Positions 53,801-63,254 of a stretch of DNA of 64,000 nucleotides are shown here, in pieces. The notes under the pieces were generated by a model. That model was not told the origin of the DNA. It saw only the letters and a program-made list of their open reading frames with translations, and did not search any database. Position 1 is the first letter of the stretch, and each line of letters starts with the position of its first letter. The stretch spans positions 1,364,001 to 1,428,000 of the forward strand of contig OZ345357.1 in NCBI GenBank assembly GCA_977006965.1, written 5' to 3'. The DNA comes from Phymatolithon calcareum (taxonomy: Eukaryota; Rhodophyta; Florideophyceae; Hapalidiales). The translations under genes were made by a program, and so were the position numbers.

Positions 53801-54612
53801 GGATGTTACTCGAAAAAGGATTTTACACTTTTCGTAACAAGAAGCATATCTCCAAGTTGATCTCGTCCTGTGTGAATTCTTCTTTTTGTGGTGATGGGAA
53901 ACGGTTGCAAGAACTATTTGAAAGGCTGTTCCTCATGCCTGAAACTCCAGACGGACACATAGATGGAAGTCGGCTCTCATTCGGAATGGGCAATCATCCA
54001 AAAGACGCTATCAGAGTTTACAAGGAGATGCTGAATGAGTATGCATATAATCGTCTCGGATTGATATATCACCGGGGAGGACCAGATGTTCCTATCAACA
54101 TTTCGGATGCGAAACGTAGCTACTCGGATGCAATCGACCGTGGGTTCACAGAAGCTCGTTGTAACATGGGTGTTTTACTAAATGGAAACCAGGCCGAGGG
54201 CGATAACATTTCGTCGCTGCGAAAGGCTGTCGCGACCGGGAACAGTACAGCAATGAATAACCTGGGAGTGGCGTACGATCTTGGAAACGGAGTCGAGCGG
54301 AATGCTGTGGAAGCCAAGAAGCTTTACGAGCAAGCCATTGAAAAAGACCAAAATCCGATTGCTATTTTTAATCTCGCCCTCATGTACAAGTTTGGCGATT
54401 CTGAGTTTCGAAGCGAAGAGAAAATTGCCGAGCTGATGGACCGATTTTACAGACCAGACATGGACACGTCAGGGATGTTCGTTTTGATGCAGGAAATTTC
54501 GAAGTTCTCAAATGCGGGGACCATGGAAGCACGAAACACTGATAGTTGGAAGGTGAAGGTGGAAGAAATCGACGACTGTTTGGCATATGTGAAAGTGAAA
54601 GACGGAGAGTGA
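50824..54612 (+). CDS. Membrane-anchored Sel1/TPR-solenoid protein, copy 4
   Basis: This copy encodes 1262 residues from the ATG at 50824; the open frame extends 111 bases upstream from a non-ATG codon, so the ATG shared with the other copies was chosen. The three N-terminal hydrophobic segments are kept. Residues between about 150 and 430 differ from copies 2 and 3 in several clusters, including an Asp-rich stretch at 51805-51840. The region 52100-53020 is again identical to copies 2 and 3. An 18-base tandem duplication at 53212-53247 adds six residues in frame. In the solenoid, one patch (53510-53560) matches copy 1 while later patches (53750-54165) match copy 2, so this copy is a mosaic. 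Confidence 0.85.
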   Translation: MSCELPCHPGIVYTVYAAAFIPLAFIYGMDFITDKWRPIRNTWQNGMTQLCISLPCLAYVMYYIVLQIGGEDHKEAASAITVAVFNAYHVVRTVWGLLQLSEFRNWNVHALKCLINLRYKASKQRQPTNLSSKVRDFCLFWKKESNAIDEELETCDMSLEDVERTVDNEMLVNSSLIDNEITGHDLPMRPVWRSHVEYSDQERHSRFARFVASHLRSTLPEECAVRWLVSFLAKFGSRWLAHTKHLSDATCDDFRSEEWWRKSRDLAVVAMMHTTDGMVTETGSTENFASLFSPLQEFCTAPNSFVDSEVNVSEIHSLPFQMNGYENRDSDDDSDEDIVFDFAHQAATIKDAVRDDWHKASLNKLDDEERTAVENMSAAQLACFAKLMHQDQVNWKKPEMPLRRVWWSDELLLRTFTYQLGGDREQNIDEILKRLPFHQPSRQRRVWSLNDGVLQESIHMDNYVSLESGDRTDSSFDTLQVTTEEDGQRSAFQQQVNLETARLQANSVTPGGMKTSRFIGCVTEIVRSALAKWVEKSDNDTTGWSSRISTMGLSFPCSAQLCSTFHEIKKNNTRAHRWNMRLVWEIQSFLKWKVGKELEGIEGNDTDLRRSEALVMLFILGFPSLRIERNDCGECESTATESNDTVITLESDGVQKFTVAPIGGPQKIVITVEVNVEARWVSLRMELEGVVFDWQGWKDTFMGSMCAQKRWRLSRGISKHETLREEGNQSQLSESIQKIEIPGRIRKSNFWVGWPPFMPEIAQYEFKERGFISISDIKRLNDALDAHYHSQSREELGPVYEDGPVYEDGRVALEGGRKNEAMIVFGRCIAEQGDRRALQDFANILLQQNPVNSDDTDRLVYSMYSWYEILINRRPRELAHDVSNEIDLQLLADKCGRLLESTEDDWRFEYLKAFSLFHVNGPENAVSEAAVCTMESILVNYRGDFSYIFALHRAIAYQSLYVESRDLLERQLAVHAIVRAAIDFPDDFGAPLGMLLEKGFYTFRNKKHISKLISSCVNSSFCGDGKRLQELFERLFLMPETPDGHIDGSRLSFGMGNHPKDAIRVYKEMLNEYAYNRLGLIYHRGGPDVPINISDAKRSYSDAIDRGFTEARCNMGVLLNGNQAEGDNISSLRKAVATGNSTAMNNLGVAYDLGNGVERNAVEAKKLYEQAIEKDQNPIAIFNLALMYKFGDSEFRSEEKIAELMDRFYRPDMDTSGMFVLMQEISKFSNAGTMEARNTDSWKVKVEEIDDCLAYVKVKDGE

Positions 54613-54680
54613 AATATGAAGATGTCCTTCGGAGACGAGGAACTACAGTACTAGAAGGAAATTTGAAATTGTATAGCTAT

Positions 54681-54771
54681 ACAGTACAGTACATTGGAGA
54701 AAATAAAACTTGATTGGTGAATTCATCACATTTGTCTTCGAGATTGTTGTCAAACGGGGCGGAGTTCAATT
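54681..54771 (+). terminator. 3' block with AATAAA after Sel1 copy 4
   Basis: This is the same block as in unit 2, six bases shorter because it has fewer ACAGT words, with AATAAA at 54702-54707. Confidence 0.35.
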
Positions 54772-54922
54772 GAACAGGGCGAAGAGAAAATGTTGGATTT
54801 AGTAAATGTGAGTACATGCTCTTCGGGACTACTTGTAAACTAAACTGCATGTCGTGGTCTGGTGAGCAAACAGGATATACAGTACGCGTTGTCCTGCATT
54901 TGGTTCATTTAACTTGTAATTT

Positions 54923-56186
54923 TTGGCTCTGCTGATTTTAAATTCACGCACCCTCGCCCTCCTCTGGGCGCACCGTCTCGACGCCTCCGTGCGCACCCTC
55001 TGCGATCTACGTCTCTCGTCCGATCTCTTCGCCCACTCCTTCGTCCTCGCGTCCGCCTCGCCCGTCCTCGCAAAATCCTTCGCCTCCCGCACCTCCTCTC
55101 CGCTCCTCTCCAACGCGTCCTCGCACGTACAGCACGCTGCACTCGCCTTCGCCTACATCTTGCCGACCTTCTCGAGCTTGCCGCCCTCTGCTCCGCCCTG
55201 GTAATGCCGCGCGCGGTCGCGCACATCGACCGCGCACTCGCCGCGTCCGTCGCCCCGATACGGCGCTCGCGGCGCTGCGCGCTGCGGCACCACTGCAACG
55301 ATTACGGATTGTGGATTGGGGGAATTGGCGGAGGGGGAGGTGATGAATGCGAGGAATCAACAGGCGGTGCTTCTTGAGGGATTATTGCCGCTAAGATGGT
55401 ATAAGAATTTGAAGTTTCGGACGAGTAGTGCTTCCGCTATGCTGTTTACGATTGTTGTGCCCAACTGGTCGGTTTGTATGAAGAGGGTGCGGTCGGAGTC
55501 AAGGTCGTTTGCTAATCATCGATGATTGCTGTGGGTTGACCCTTTGCGACGGCGGCGGCGGCGGCGGCTGCCGCGCGGGTGAGACTGAGGAGGGAGCGTC
55601 GCAACAGTTCCCTCGTCCTACTTTGGCAGGGTCAAGTTCCACCGCTGCTGTGGAGGGTGGTGCGGATTACATTTCGTTGTTTTTGTGTTGAGAATCGGAA
55701 GAGGAACGGGCGTCGTCTGTGTCCATGCGTGTCGACTATGCGCTGTTTGTTGCCTCCGCGGAGGAGGAGTATGGGATGGAGAGGAAGGTATGCACGGGAA
55801 GGACGCTCTCGGCGGATGGACAGGCAATGGGATTTCGACGACATACGCGTCGTTCACGGATTTTGGAAGGTTGTGTTCATAACGCGAAAAGAGATGAGAT
55901 TGTTATCGGCGCTCATGTGGTCGACCACATATCCGGTGCAGAGGGCAGTGGGGTTGAACGACCGGATGTGGAGAGGTTGGAAGTGTCGAAGATTGCAACG
56001 GATTCAAGTAAGCGGTCGTCGCACAGTACGGAACGATGGCCATTGTCACTGCCGAGACCGGGGTCCATTGAGTGGCAGAGATACGTTGCGCGATTTGCCG
56101 CTGAGCATTGTGCTGCACCCTGTGTTGCAGACGGCGGCCGGACGCGCTTTTCTCAGTCTGGAAGCAGAAATGCTGAGGGCGAATGA
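54923..56186 (+). pseudogene. BTB-MATH-like pseudogene lacking BACK, unit 4
   Basis: This copy shares the 418-bp deletion with unit 3 and also the six-base addition near 55726 that units 1 and 2 lack. It shows the same frameshifts and internal TGA. Confidence 0.5.
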
Positions 56187-56298
56187 GAAAGAGGCGAGGA
56201 GAAACTTGGGAGTGCAAAAACCGGATGAAGCTTTCCTGCGTGGATCTAGCGCGGTGAATGTGAATGTGAAGGAGGCGGAGGGACAGGCGGGGAAATGA

Positions 56299-57366
56299 GG
56301 GAGGATGATGTGCGGTGGACGATGATTGCAATCGGCAGATATACTGTACTTTTGTATACAGTAGTACTGTAGTTTACGTTGATTTCGACATTTTGTTGTG
56401 TTTCGTTAAACAACTACAGTAGCTGACTTTTATATACTGTATTTTAGGGAGTGCAGAGGCACTGCACTTTTTATCTGTTAATATTTGTGCGCGATATCGC
56501 GCATTTTGCCAGACTTGTCAGCACATGATAGACTACAGTACAAGTAAGGTTAATCCAAATTTTTGAAAATAGAAGCACCACATCCGTTGTTTCGGTTATC
56601 GTCGCCTCCCATGGTTTCGTTTTTGCCGGCGAATGAGCCTGCCTTCGCTGTACCATAGTTTTGCGCATCGACATGCGGGCACAGCTCTTCGCTACTGTAT
56701 CCTCCCCAACAGAGTGATCTCCTTGGTATTCTGCGGTGGCGGGATTATGTCCAAGTATTCGCGATGTGACGTTGCACGTCGTGAGGTTTTCAGGGTCAGT
56801 AGGAGGTTGTGTACCGGTTGGCGGAATCGCTCTGTTGATCAGCAGTATTCTTAGACATTGAGCTTCTTCGCATTCAGGCGCGGAGTACTTACAACATGGT
56901 TTTGGACTGACGGCCGGTTGTGTCGTTAGCATAGGTCATCATCCATTGCTTGGAGACAAACCTTAGCACCCATCGCAAACGGCGGAAGGATCGTAACGAT
57001 GGAAATTGGGATACTGAGGATTCAAATTTGATGCGAATGCCCGGAGGGCACAATCAACCTTATTGCATCCGCCTTTATCCTTAACTTGGTGGTGAGCGAG
57101 AAGGAATGCAATAAATGGGCACACTGCCCGCTGCACTAGAAGCTCAGGAAGGAATCGTCTAATAGTGGCGTTCAGATGCGATACATGGGGTCTAGATTTT
57201 CACCTTCACATGCAAGTCCATATCACTGCACACTCATCTCTCGCACGTAGAACTGCTCTCAACTTTTTTATCACTATACAAGCTGTAGGCTCACCGCTCA
57301 TACCGCAAACTGGAACCGGAGGCAAACTTGCCGTCGCCCGTGCTTACGCATAGAGTCGCGCGGGAT
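56299..57366. other. Spacer, unit 4
   Basis: This is the counterpart of 4220-5308 with the 153-codon minus-strand frame. No gene is recognised. Confidence 0.4.
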
Positions 57367-58314
57367 TTACAAAGCTTTTGCACATTTAAACGTTACTCGC
57401 TTCAGTAGGTTTGACGAACTTTTCCGCCTCGATTTATCGATCTTTCTCGACGCCTTTTTTGCACTGTTCTTAACGCCAGAACCGGCTGCTGCACCGCTTT
57501 TCGAAGTTCCGCCTTTCCCCTTCGACCTCCAGTTAGCGTGTTTTGATGACCCGCCCTTATCGCCACGCCTGCCTGAGTCTTTCGTTTTGGAGACAGGACC
57601 AGACGGCGGCATTCCTGATGATCCGCCGTGATGTCCATAGTCATGCGAAGAGCTCTTAGTCATGTAAAGCTCTTTGTCCAACTCGTTCTTTGCTTCAAGC
57701 AGAGCCATGAACTTGAGGTGCTCTATTTCGCAAATGCGCTGACATTCCGCCGCCTCACCTGCACCATCGCGCACAAGGCTGCGCAGCCGTTCTAATTCGG
57801 CCAACCGTCGAGGGTTTGGAGGTGATGATTCAACCTCGGCAGTAGGACGCGACGAACGTGCTTGTTCTGCATCCCCATCAACAACCATGCGGTCATCGTC
57901 CGACGTGATGCTTTCACCAATAGTCCCATTGCTGTCTGCTGTATTACCAGAGTCGACTTTTCGCGCCCTTGGCTTCTTGCTGCTGGACGCACCACCTGTG
58001 GTATCAGCAGGCGTCGGAAGCTCCACTTTGGGTGCGTCATTGTCCTTCGCTGTTTGGATAAGTTTTGAATACAACCGTTTAGTGCGCTCTATACGCTTCC
58101 GGCCATCACGCTCTTGAGCTTTAACATACTTGATCCCCTTCTGCAGCTTGACCTTATTTTCCGCTTCACGCTGGCTTTCACGTTCCAGCTCTTTGACATT
58201 CATCGTGGCCAATGCAGCATCTACGTCCGCTTTGCGCCTCGCTTCCATTTCCGATTCCGGTTTGTTCAACGCCTCATCAAATTCCCTCTTCACTCGGCGT
58301 TTCTTCTTCTCCAT
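57367..58314 (-). CDS. Charged coiled-coil protein, intact, unit 4
   Basis: 315 residues from the ATG at 58314, the same layout as in unit 3 with scattered substitutions. Upstream on the same strand lies the truncated permease, whose last codons overlap nothing here but end about 25 bases away. Confidence 0.5.
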   Translation of the reverse strand: MEKKKRRVKREFDEALNKPESEMEARRKADVDAALATMNVKELERESQREAENKVKLQKGIKYVKAQERDGRKRIERTKRLYSKLIQTAKDNDAPKVELPTPADTTGGASSSKKPRARKVDSGNTADSNGTIGESITSDDDRMVVDGDAEQARSSRPTAEVESSPPNPRRLAELERLRSLVRDGAGEAAECQRICEIEHLKFMALLEAKNELDKELYMTKSSSHDYGHHGGSSGMPPSGPVSKTKDSGRRGDKGGSSKHANWRSKGKGGTSKSGAAAGSGVKNSAKKASRKIDKSRRKSSSNLLKRVTFKCAKAL

Positions 58315-58339
58315 ATTTGTTCGTCGTTTCTCAATATGT

Positions 58340-59076
58340 TCAATGTGTCGCTGAGTGGAACGCATACACGAAGCACACCATGGGAAGCGAGTAAAGCAGA
58401 CCGCCAAGTTTGAAGCTGAAAAGAGTGCTCGGGGGCGGGACGGTCCAGCCGGCCTCACCGCCGTGCGAAGTCGCCAGCCGAAAAAGAAGGGCAAGAACTT
58501 GGATGTAGCAGCCAGCCGTGGCCAGTGCACTCGCGGGACCGAAAACTGAGAGGTTGGAAGTAAGAGTGACCCAGTACAGTGAAATGAGTACACCAATAAT
58601 TCGGGCAGATTTTGCTGAGTGCACCGGTCCCGGCAATCATGTCAGGCAGCAGGTCGGCAACAGGAAATGGCCGCTACGGCAAGGGCGAGCGCAAGAAGAA
58701 CGTCGGCGATAGTACCTTGGACAGTGCCGAAGTAGTACGTGACAATATCTGTGTACGTGCTCTTCTTGCATTGAATACCGGCATTGATGACAGCCTGCGC
58801 GGCGAAGAAGGCCATGACAGCAAAGAGCACAAGTAAGCCGAGTGCCACAATGGGCCCTGATAGCATCATGGCATACGGTAGCGAGAGCATGGATGCACCA
58901 AGGGCACAGGCGGCAAGGTTCATTGCGGACGAGAAAATGGTACCTGTCTTCTCTGGTGCATCTGCGCCTTCGATTTCACCCACCCATGTGTACCCATCGC
59001 GTGCGGTTTTCTCAGTCGAGCTCGGAGACGCAGTGGTTACGGGCAACAGAGGGGCACTTTCGGGATCTGAAGCCAT
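58340..59076 (-). pseudogene. Truncated amino-acid permease (AAAP-like), unit 4
   Basis: This copy combines both lesions: the 11-base deletion near 58660 (as in units 1 and 2) and the extra T near 58612 (as in unit 3). Confidence 0.65.
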
Positions 59077-59726
59077 CTTTCGTGAGGAGGGCACTTGAGA
59101 ATGTACCGTCAAGGAGATGATTCTTGACAATTAGATGCTTCCTTGACGACTGAAGACTCGAATACACTTTGGCTCACGGCTGCTGGAATGAAGGCTGGAA
59201 ATATTTTGAGGAGAAGGGCTTAAGTCTCGGCTTAAGAGGGGACCATTAGATCGAGCATTGATACCCGACAAGTCAAGGAGGATGTTGACAACTTTGCGGT
59301 GTTGCGTTGTCGGGGGCCCATTAACCGCAGTTTTGTCAAGATCAAACCCCGAATTTCAATTGCGCAACTCGCAACCAGGTAGGGTAATGGGAATTGGCCA
59401 GTGTGATTCGGGCACGGGGTGGGGGAGACTGTTTTGTTCGCGAGAACATTGGTTATGGCTGCCGTATAGCGTACACGCATCTGCACCGGATCACGCTGCT
59501 GGGCACTGTAACGCAGAATCAATTGCCCAATTATACCGATTTTTTCCAGAGCTGTAATGCAGAAATCTCAGCGTAATCTGATGATGCTCTCGGCCAAGGA
59601 GCGCATACGGAAGAGCATCCTGTTGTCAATGAATCATTCAGGCCGGTCACTCTCCTCTGTTTAGGCCCTTACTGACGCTGATCGTTCGGTGGAAAATCAA
59701 TCCCGGCTGGTATAGTGTCTATGATC
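59077..59726. other. Spacer between permease and cyclophilin, unit 4
   Basis: This is the counterpart of 6997-7647; nothing further is seen. Confidence 0.35.
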
Positions 59727-60980
59727 TCACCGCCCATCCCAGTAACCCCGTGATGAATGCCCGTCTCGTCGTCTATGCACGGACTGTGGGAGTCCCTCGC
59801 GGGCCTCGTACTCATCTGCGTCTTCCTCAAGCTTACGCTCGTCATGTGCACCGGGAAGGGTGAGAGGTTTTGCAAACCACGAGCGAGCGGCGTCATTTCT
59901 GAGCGAGCCTTACAACCACTGACGCGAGCTGCAAGCACCTTTTTCTCGAAACTTGCCAGCTTGTGCAGTACGTCAGCCTCCTGCGATCCTGATTTTCCAC
60001 GACGGCGGCTGCGCGGAACAGAGATAGCGTCGAGCTTGCTATTGCGTTTACCCCCTATCTTGACCGCCGCAAAATCGGTCGCAGGTCTTGTTGATGGAGC
60101 TGGGGGTAGGCATTTGCTGCTGACGCCACACCTTTTTTTTGCGGTTTTGCAGATTTTTTGACCCTACCGCGTAGTAATGCTGCTCGGAGTCTGTCAAATT
60201 CTGCACGCGCCTCAGTGGCTTTATCCACGGCGCCGTTTTGCGGGGGCTGGGACGCCGAGGCACTCTTACTCGATGGTACGGGCACAACAGGCATGACTTT
60301 TCCTCGTGCTATGGACTTTTTTTTGGGAAGCGGTGCCGGACCGTCATCCTCGCTATCGTCATCCTCATGCAATGCAAAAGAGAGTCTGTGCGTGTCGCGG
60401 ACAGCAACCTTACGAAGCGGATCCTCGCGTTTTTGTATACTTGGAGCCTTTTTTCCTTTGCGTTTCTAACGATTTCGGGAAACGGGTTGTCAACAACGTC
60501 GATACCGAGAATTTTTGGCGGCTCGTCAGCATCCTTCGCCGCTTCCGCAAGCGCGAGAGCATTGAAGATAGTGTCCCCGACGACATTTCCTACGATAGTA
60601 TGCAAACCATTGAGCCATGGCGTCTCAGCAAGCGTAATGAAGAACTGCGACCCGCACAATCCGTCTTCGTCGGCGACAAGAGCGACTAATCCGCGACGGC
60701 GAAACTTAAGCCGTCCGTGTGCCTCGCGACGCAGCGGACCAGGAAACGCAGCTGCGCCACCAGATCCAGTACCCGAAGGGTCGCCGCCCTGGATAAGGAC
60801 CCCGGGAACGACACGATGAAAAGCTAACCCATCGTAATAGGAATTCAATGCATGCTGCACCACGCTCCGTCCCGCACGTGGGCTCTCGTCTGCCCACAGT
60901 GCTACGGATATGGGCCCGTGTGTTGTGCGCAGCGTTAACAATCCCCGCGTCCCGGGTTCGAGCGCATACACGCTCGACAT
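59727..60980 (-). pseudogene. CWC27: CWC27-like spliceosomal cyclophilin, frameshifted, unit 4
   Basis: The ATG is at 60980 and the cyclophilin frame ends at 60309. It has the shared frame change. The run near 60133 is eight T, and one T is missing near 59897 (CATTTCTG), so the C-terminal part is broken at other places than in unit 1. Confidence 0.65.
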
Positions 60981-61168
60981 TGCACAGTGCGAATGTAGTA
61001 CACAATGCAGATCGTTTAGGTCCTTGACTGATGAAGGGCCCATGCTTTTGGACTTTTCCTTACAGTTCAGGCTCTCTGATTTTATCATACTCGTACAGTA
61101 CCTACATCTTTAGTCGAATCCTCCAAGCATCCTCTCTGCAAAAATAAAACTGTGCGCCGAGGCTGGCG

Positions 61169-61890
61169 CTATGTGTCGCGTTCGCCTTCTTCTTCGCTTT
61201 CTTCCTCGCTACTACTCACGTCCTCATATCCTTCCAGAATCCCCGTTGGTACTGAGACCGAATTTTTCACTTCGTGAGCTACTCGCAGCTTATCAGTTTC
61301 CACATTCGTCCGTGCTATGGGCCTGTCTTTAACATTCTCGCTGTCCATGGCATCCCCGTCTATCCTCTTCCGCTTCGCAACAACCTTGATCAGTCCAAGC
61401 GTCCCGCGAGGTCTCTTGCTGCGCGCATCCTCCTTTCGCCTCGCGCCAGCGATAGCCTCCAGAGCGCGATCAACACCAAAGGCGCCTTTGGCAGCAGCGA
61501 CGCCCCGCTGAATTGCCTCACGCTTCTCCAAAAAAGCGGACACCTCTGCACGCTCCGCAGCCTCGCCGTCTGCTGCGCGTGCGCGCTCCACAGCTTCAAT
61601 GCCACCAAGAAATGCGATGTCCTCCTCTACCAAGGCCCTTCGTCCGTACGCTCCGCATCGCGTTCGGCATCTTTTCTATTCTTTGCTTCCTGTAGTCGTG
61701 CGAACAAATCCTTACCGTCACCAACAGAGCCACTCCCGTCACCTTGGGCGCGCACAAAGTTGGGGTACTCCACACCAACAGTTTCTAGCCCAGCAGCGTT
61801 CGCGGCAGCTGCACCGAACACTTCCTCGGTGAGTCGCATCGCATGGCCCGGTGCTGTTGTTGTCCCCTTTTCCCGCGCCGTCGATGCCAT
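61169..61890 (-). pseudogene. FAM192A: FAM192A/Fyv6-like, frameshifted, unit 4
   Basis: One T is missing near 61639 (GCCCTTCG against GCCCTTTCG elsewhere), which splits the frame just before the E-E-D-I-A-F-L segment. The part upstream (61627-61890) and the part downstream (61169-61633) are otherwise intact. Confidence 0.7.
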
Positions 61891-62422
61891 GTTGATGTCG
61901 CAGTTCGCGGAAGTGCCCACTAATGAGTCGACCAGGGACGCGTATCCAAAGTGGACCATCTTGAAGAGGAATGGCCTGTGCTGTAAGTACTGAAGTATGA
62001 TAGAGTTTGATCTCCTTCATGATCTGCAATTCTGTGTCATGCGGGGAAACTGCACAGGTCTCTGTCCTTCGAAAACATAGAACGGCAGAGGAGCTAATCT
62101 CGACTCCCTTTGGCACAGATTTAGAGCCGCGTAAGTTGCATGAGGATTTTTGATAATAATTCACAGCCGTGCCTGACGGCATGATTTCAAAAAACGGTCA
62201 AACTTGAAAGCATGAAGTACTACAGTGTTTGAGTGAAGGTACCTCCACTCTCCCTAAATAGTGCAAAACTGTAACACGTGGCCGAGGACACAAAGTCTTG
62301 TACAACACTAGGACTAGCATAGAAAATCTTTTGACAAAATACGCACAGCTAACGCTCGGACAAATGCTTTCAAATCTTCAGTCTGGCTACAACTTCGTTT
62401 GTGGTATAACACAAGTGCGGCG
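61891..62422. other. Spacer upstream of FAM192A, unit 4
   Basis: This is the counterpart of 9816-10350. Small deletions near 62294 and 62328 break the 87-codon minus-strand frame, which argues against it being coding. Confidence 0.3.
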
Positions 62423-62557
62423 ATGGATACATCGGAGCTGTTATTCGGCTTCATTTCTCCGTACAAAGAGATCTCTTGGGAGGAAATGACTACCCTGGTC
62501 GAAGGTAACACTTTGGAAAAGTCACTTTCGAACGTGGTACAAACTATGGACAGCTAA
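62423..62557 (+). CDS. Small conserved ORF, 44 codons, unit 4
   Basis: The same frame with several substitutions (A to T, L to F, D to G, N to T, I to T) and no frame break. Confidence 0.25.
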   Translation: MDTSELLFGFISPYKEISWEEMTTLVEGNTLEKSLSNVVQTMDS

Positions 62558-62825
62558 AGTGTTTCGGACGTATCAATAGCGAATCGACATTAGTGCCCGG
62601 GTATTGTGCCGTCAAGAACAATCTTTATACCTGTACCGTGGTATGCTGCAATTGAGAGCTCAAAATGTTTTGGGACTGCAGGAGGGATATGGTAGCGTTG
62701 GCCGATGTACTCATTCACTTCGAAAGATTGAAGTGGGAAAACACAGGTGGCAGCAACATCTTCCCCATTTGTCTCAGAAATTGTGCAACTTCCCAAGTTA
62801 GATTCGACGTGAAGAAAGTCGCTTC

Positions 62826-63254
62826 ATGACTGCGGATGAGAAGCGCCAGTGTGACTCCAGACACAAAATGTTTGATATAATGCTGAAGGAGAGTTTCACA
62901 GAACATACGTACAGGTTGACTTCGTCGAAGTATCCTAACGAATCAGTAGAAGTTTCAGGATATTCCCTGGAGGTAGATCACTTGGGCAGAGTGAAATCGA
63001 CCGATAGCCCAGGCAGTTTCCCGATATGCCACATGGTTGCAGATGTGGTTGGCAAATCATCCCTCGATATCGGCAATATACAGTACGACCGATACGGGGT
63101 TGGGCGTTTGCTACAAAGGATAACCAGACATATGAAGCTGGGAGACGGTGTGTCATCCAGACCGAGCATTATAACAGTTGTGCCATCTCACTGGAAATCT
63201 GAAATTGCAGTGTATGTCTCTTGTTGTCGAACAAGACAGTGGCTTGCAATGTGA
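62826..63254 (+). CDS. Unassigned 142-codon ORF, unit 4
   Basis: An intact copy, very close to unit 3. Confidence 0.4.
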   Translation: MTADEKRQCDSRHKMFDIMLKESFTEHTYRLTSSKYPNESVEVSGYSLEVDHLGRVKSTDSPGSFPICHMVADVVGKSSLDIGNIQYDRYGVGRLLQRITRHMKLGDGVSSRPSIITVVPSHWKSEIAVYVSCCRTRQWLAM

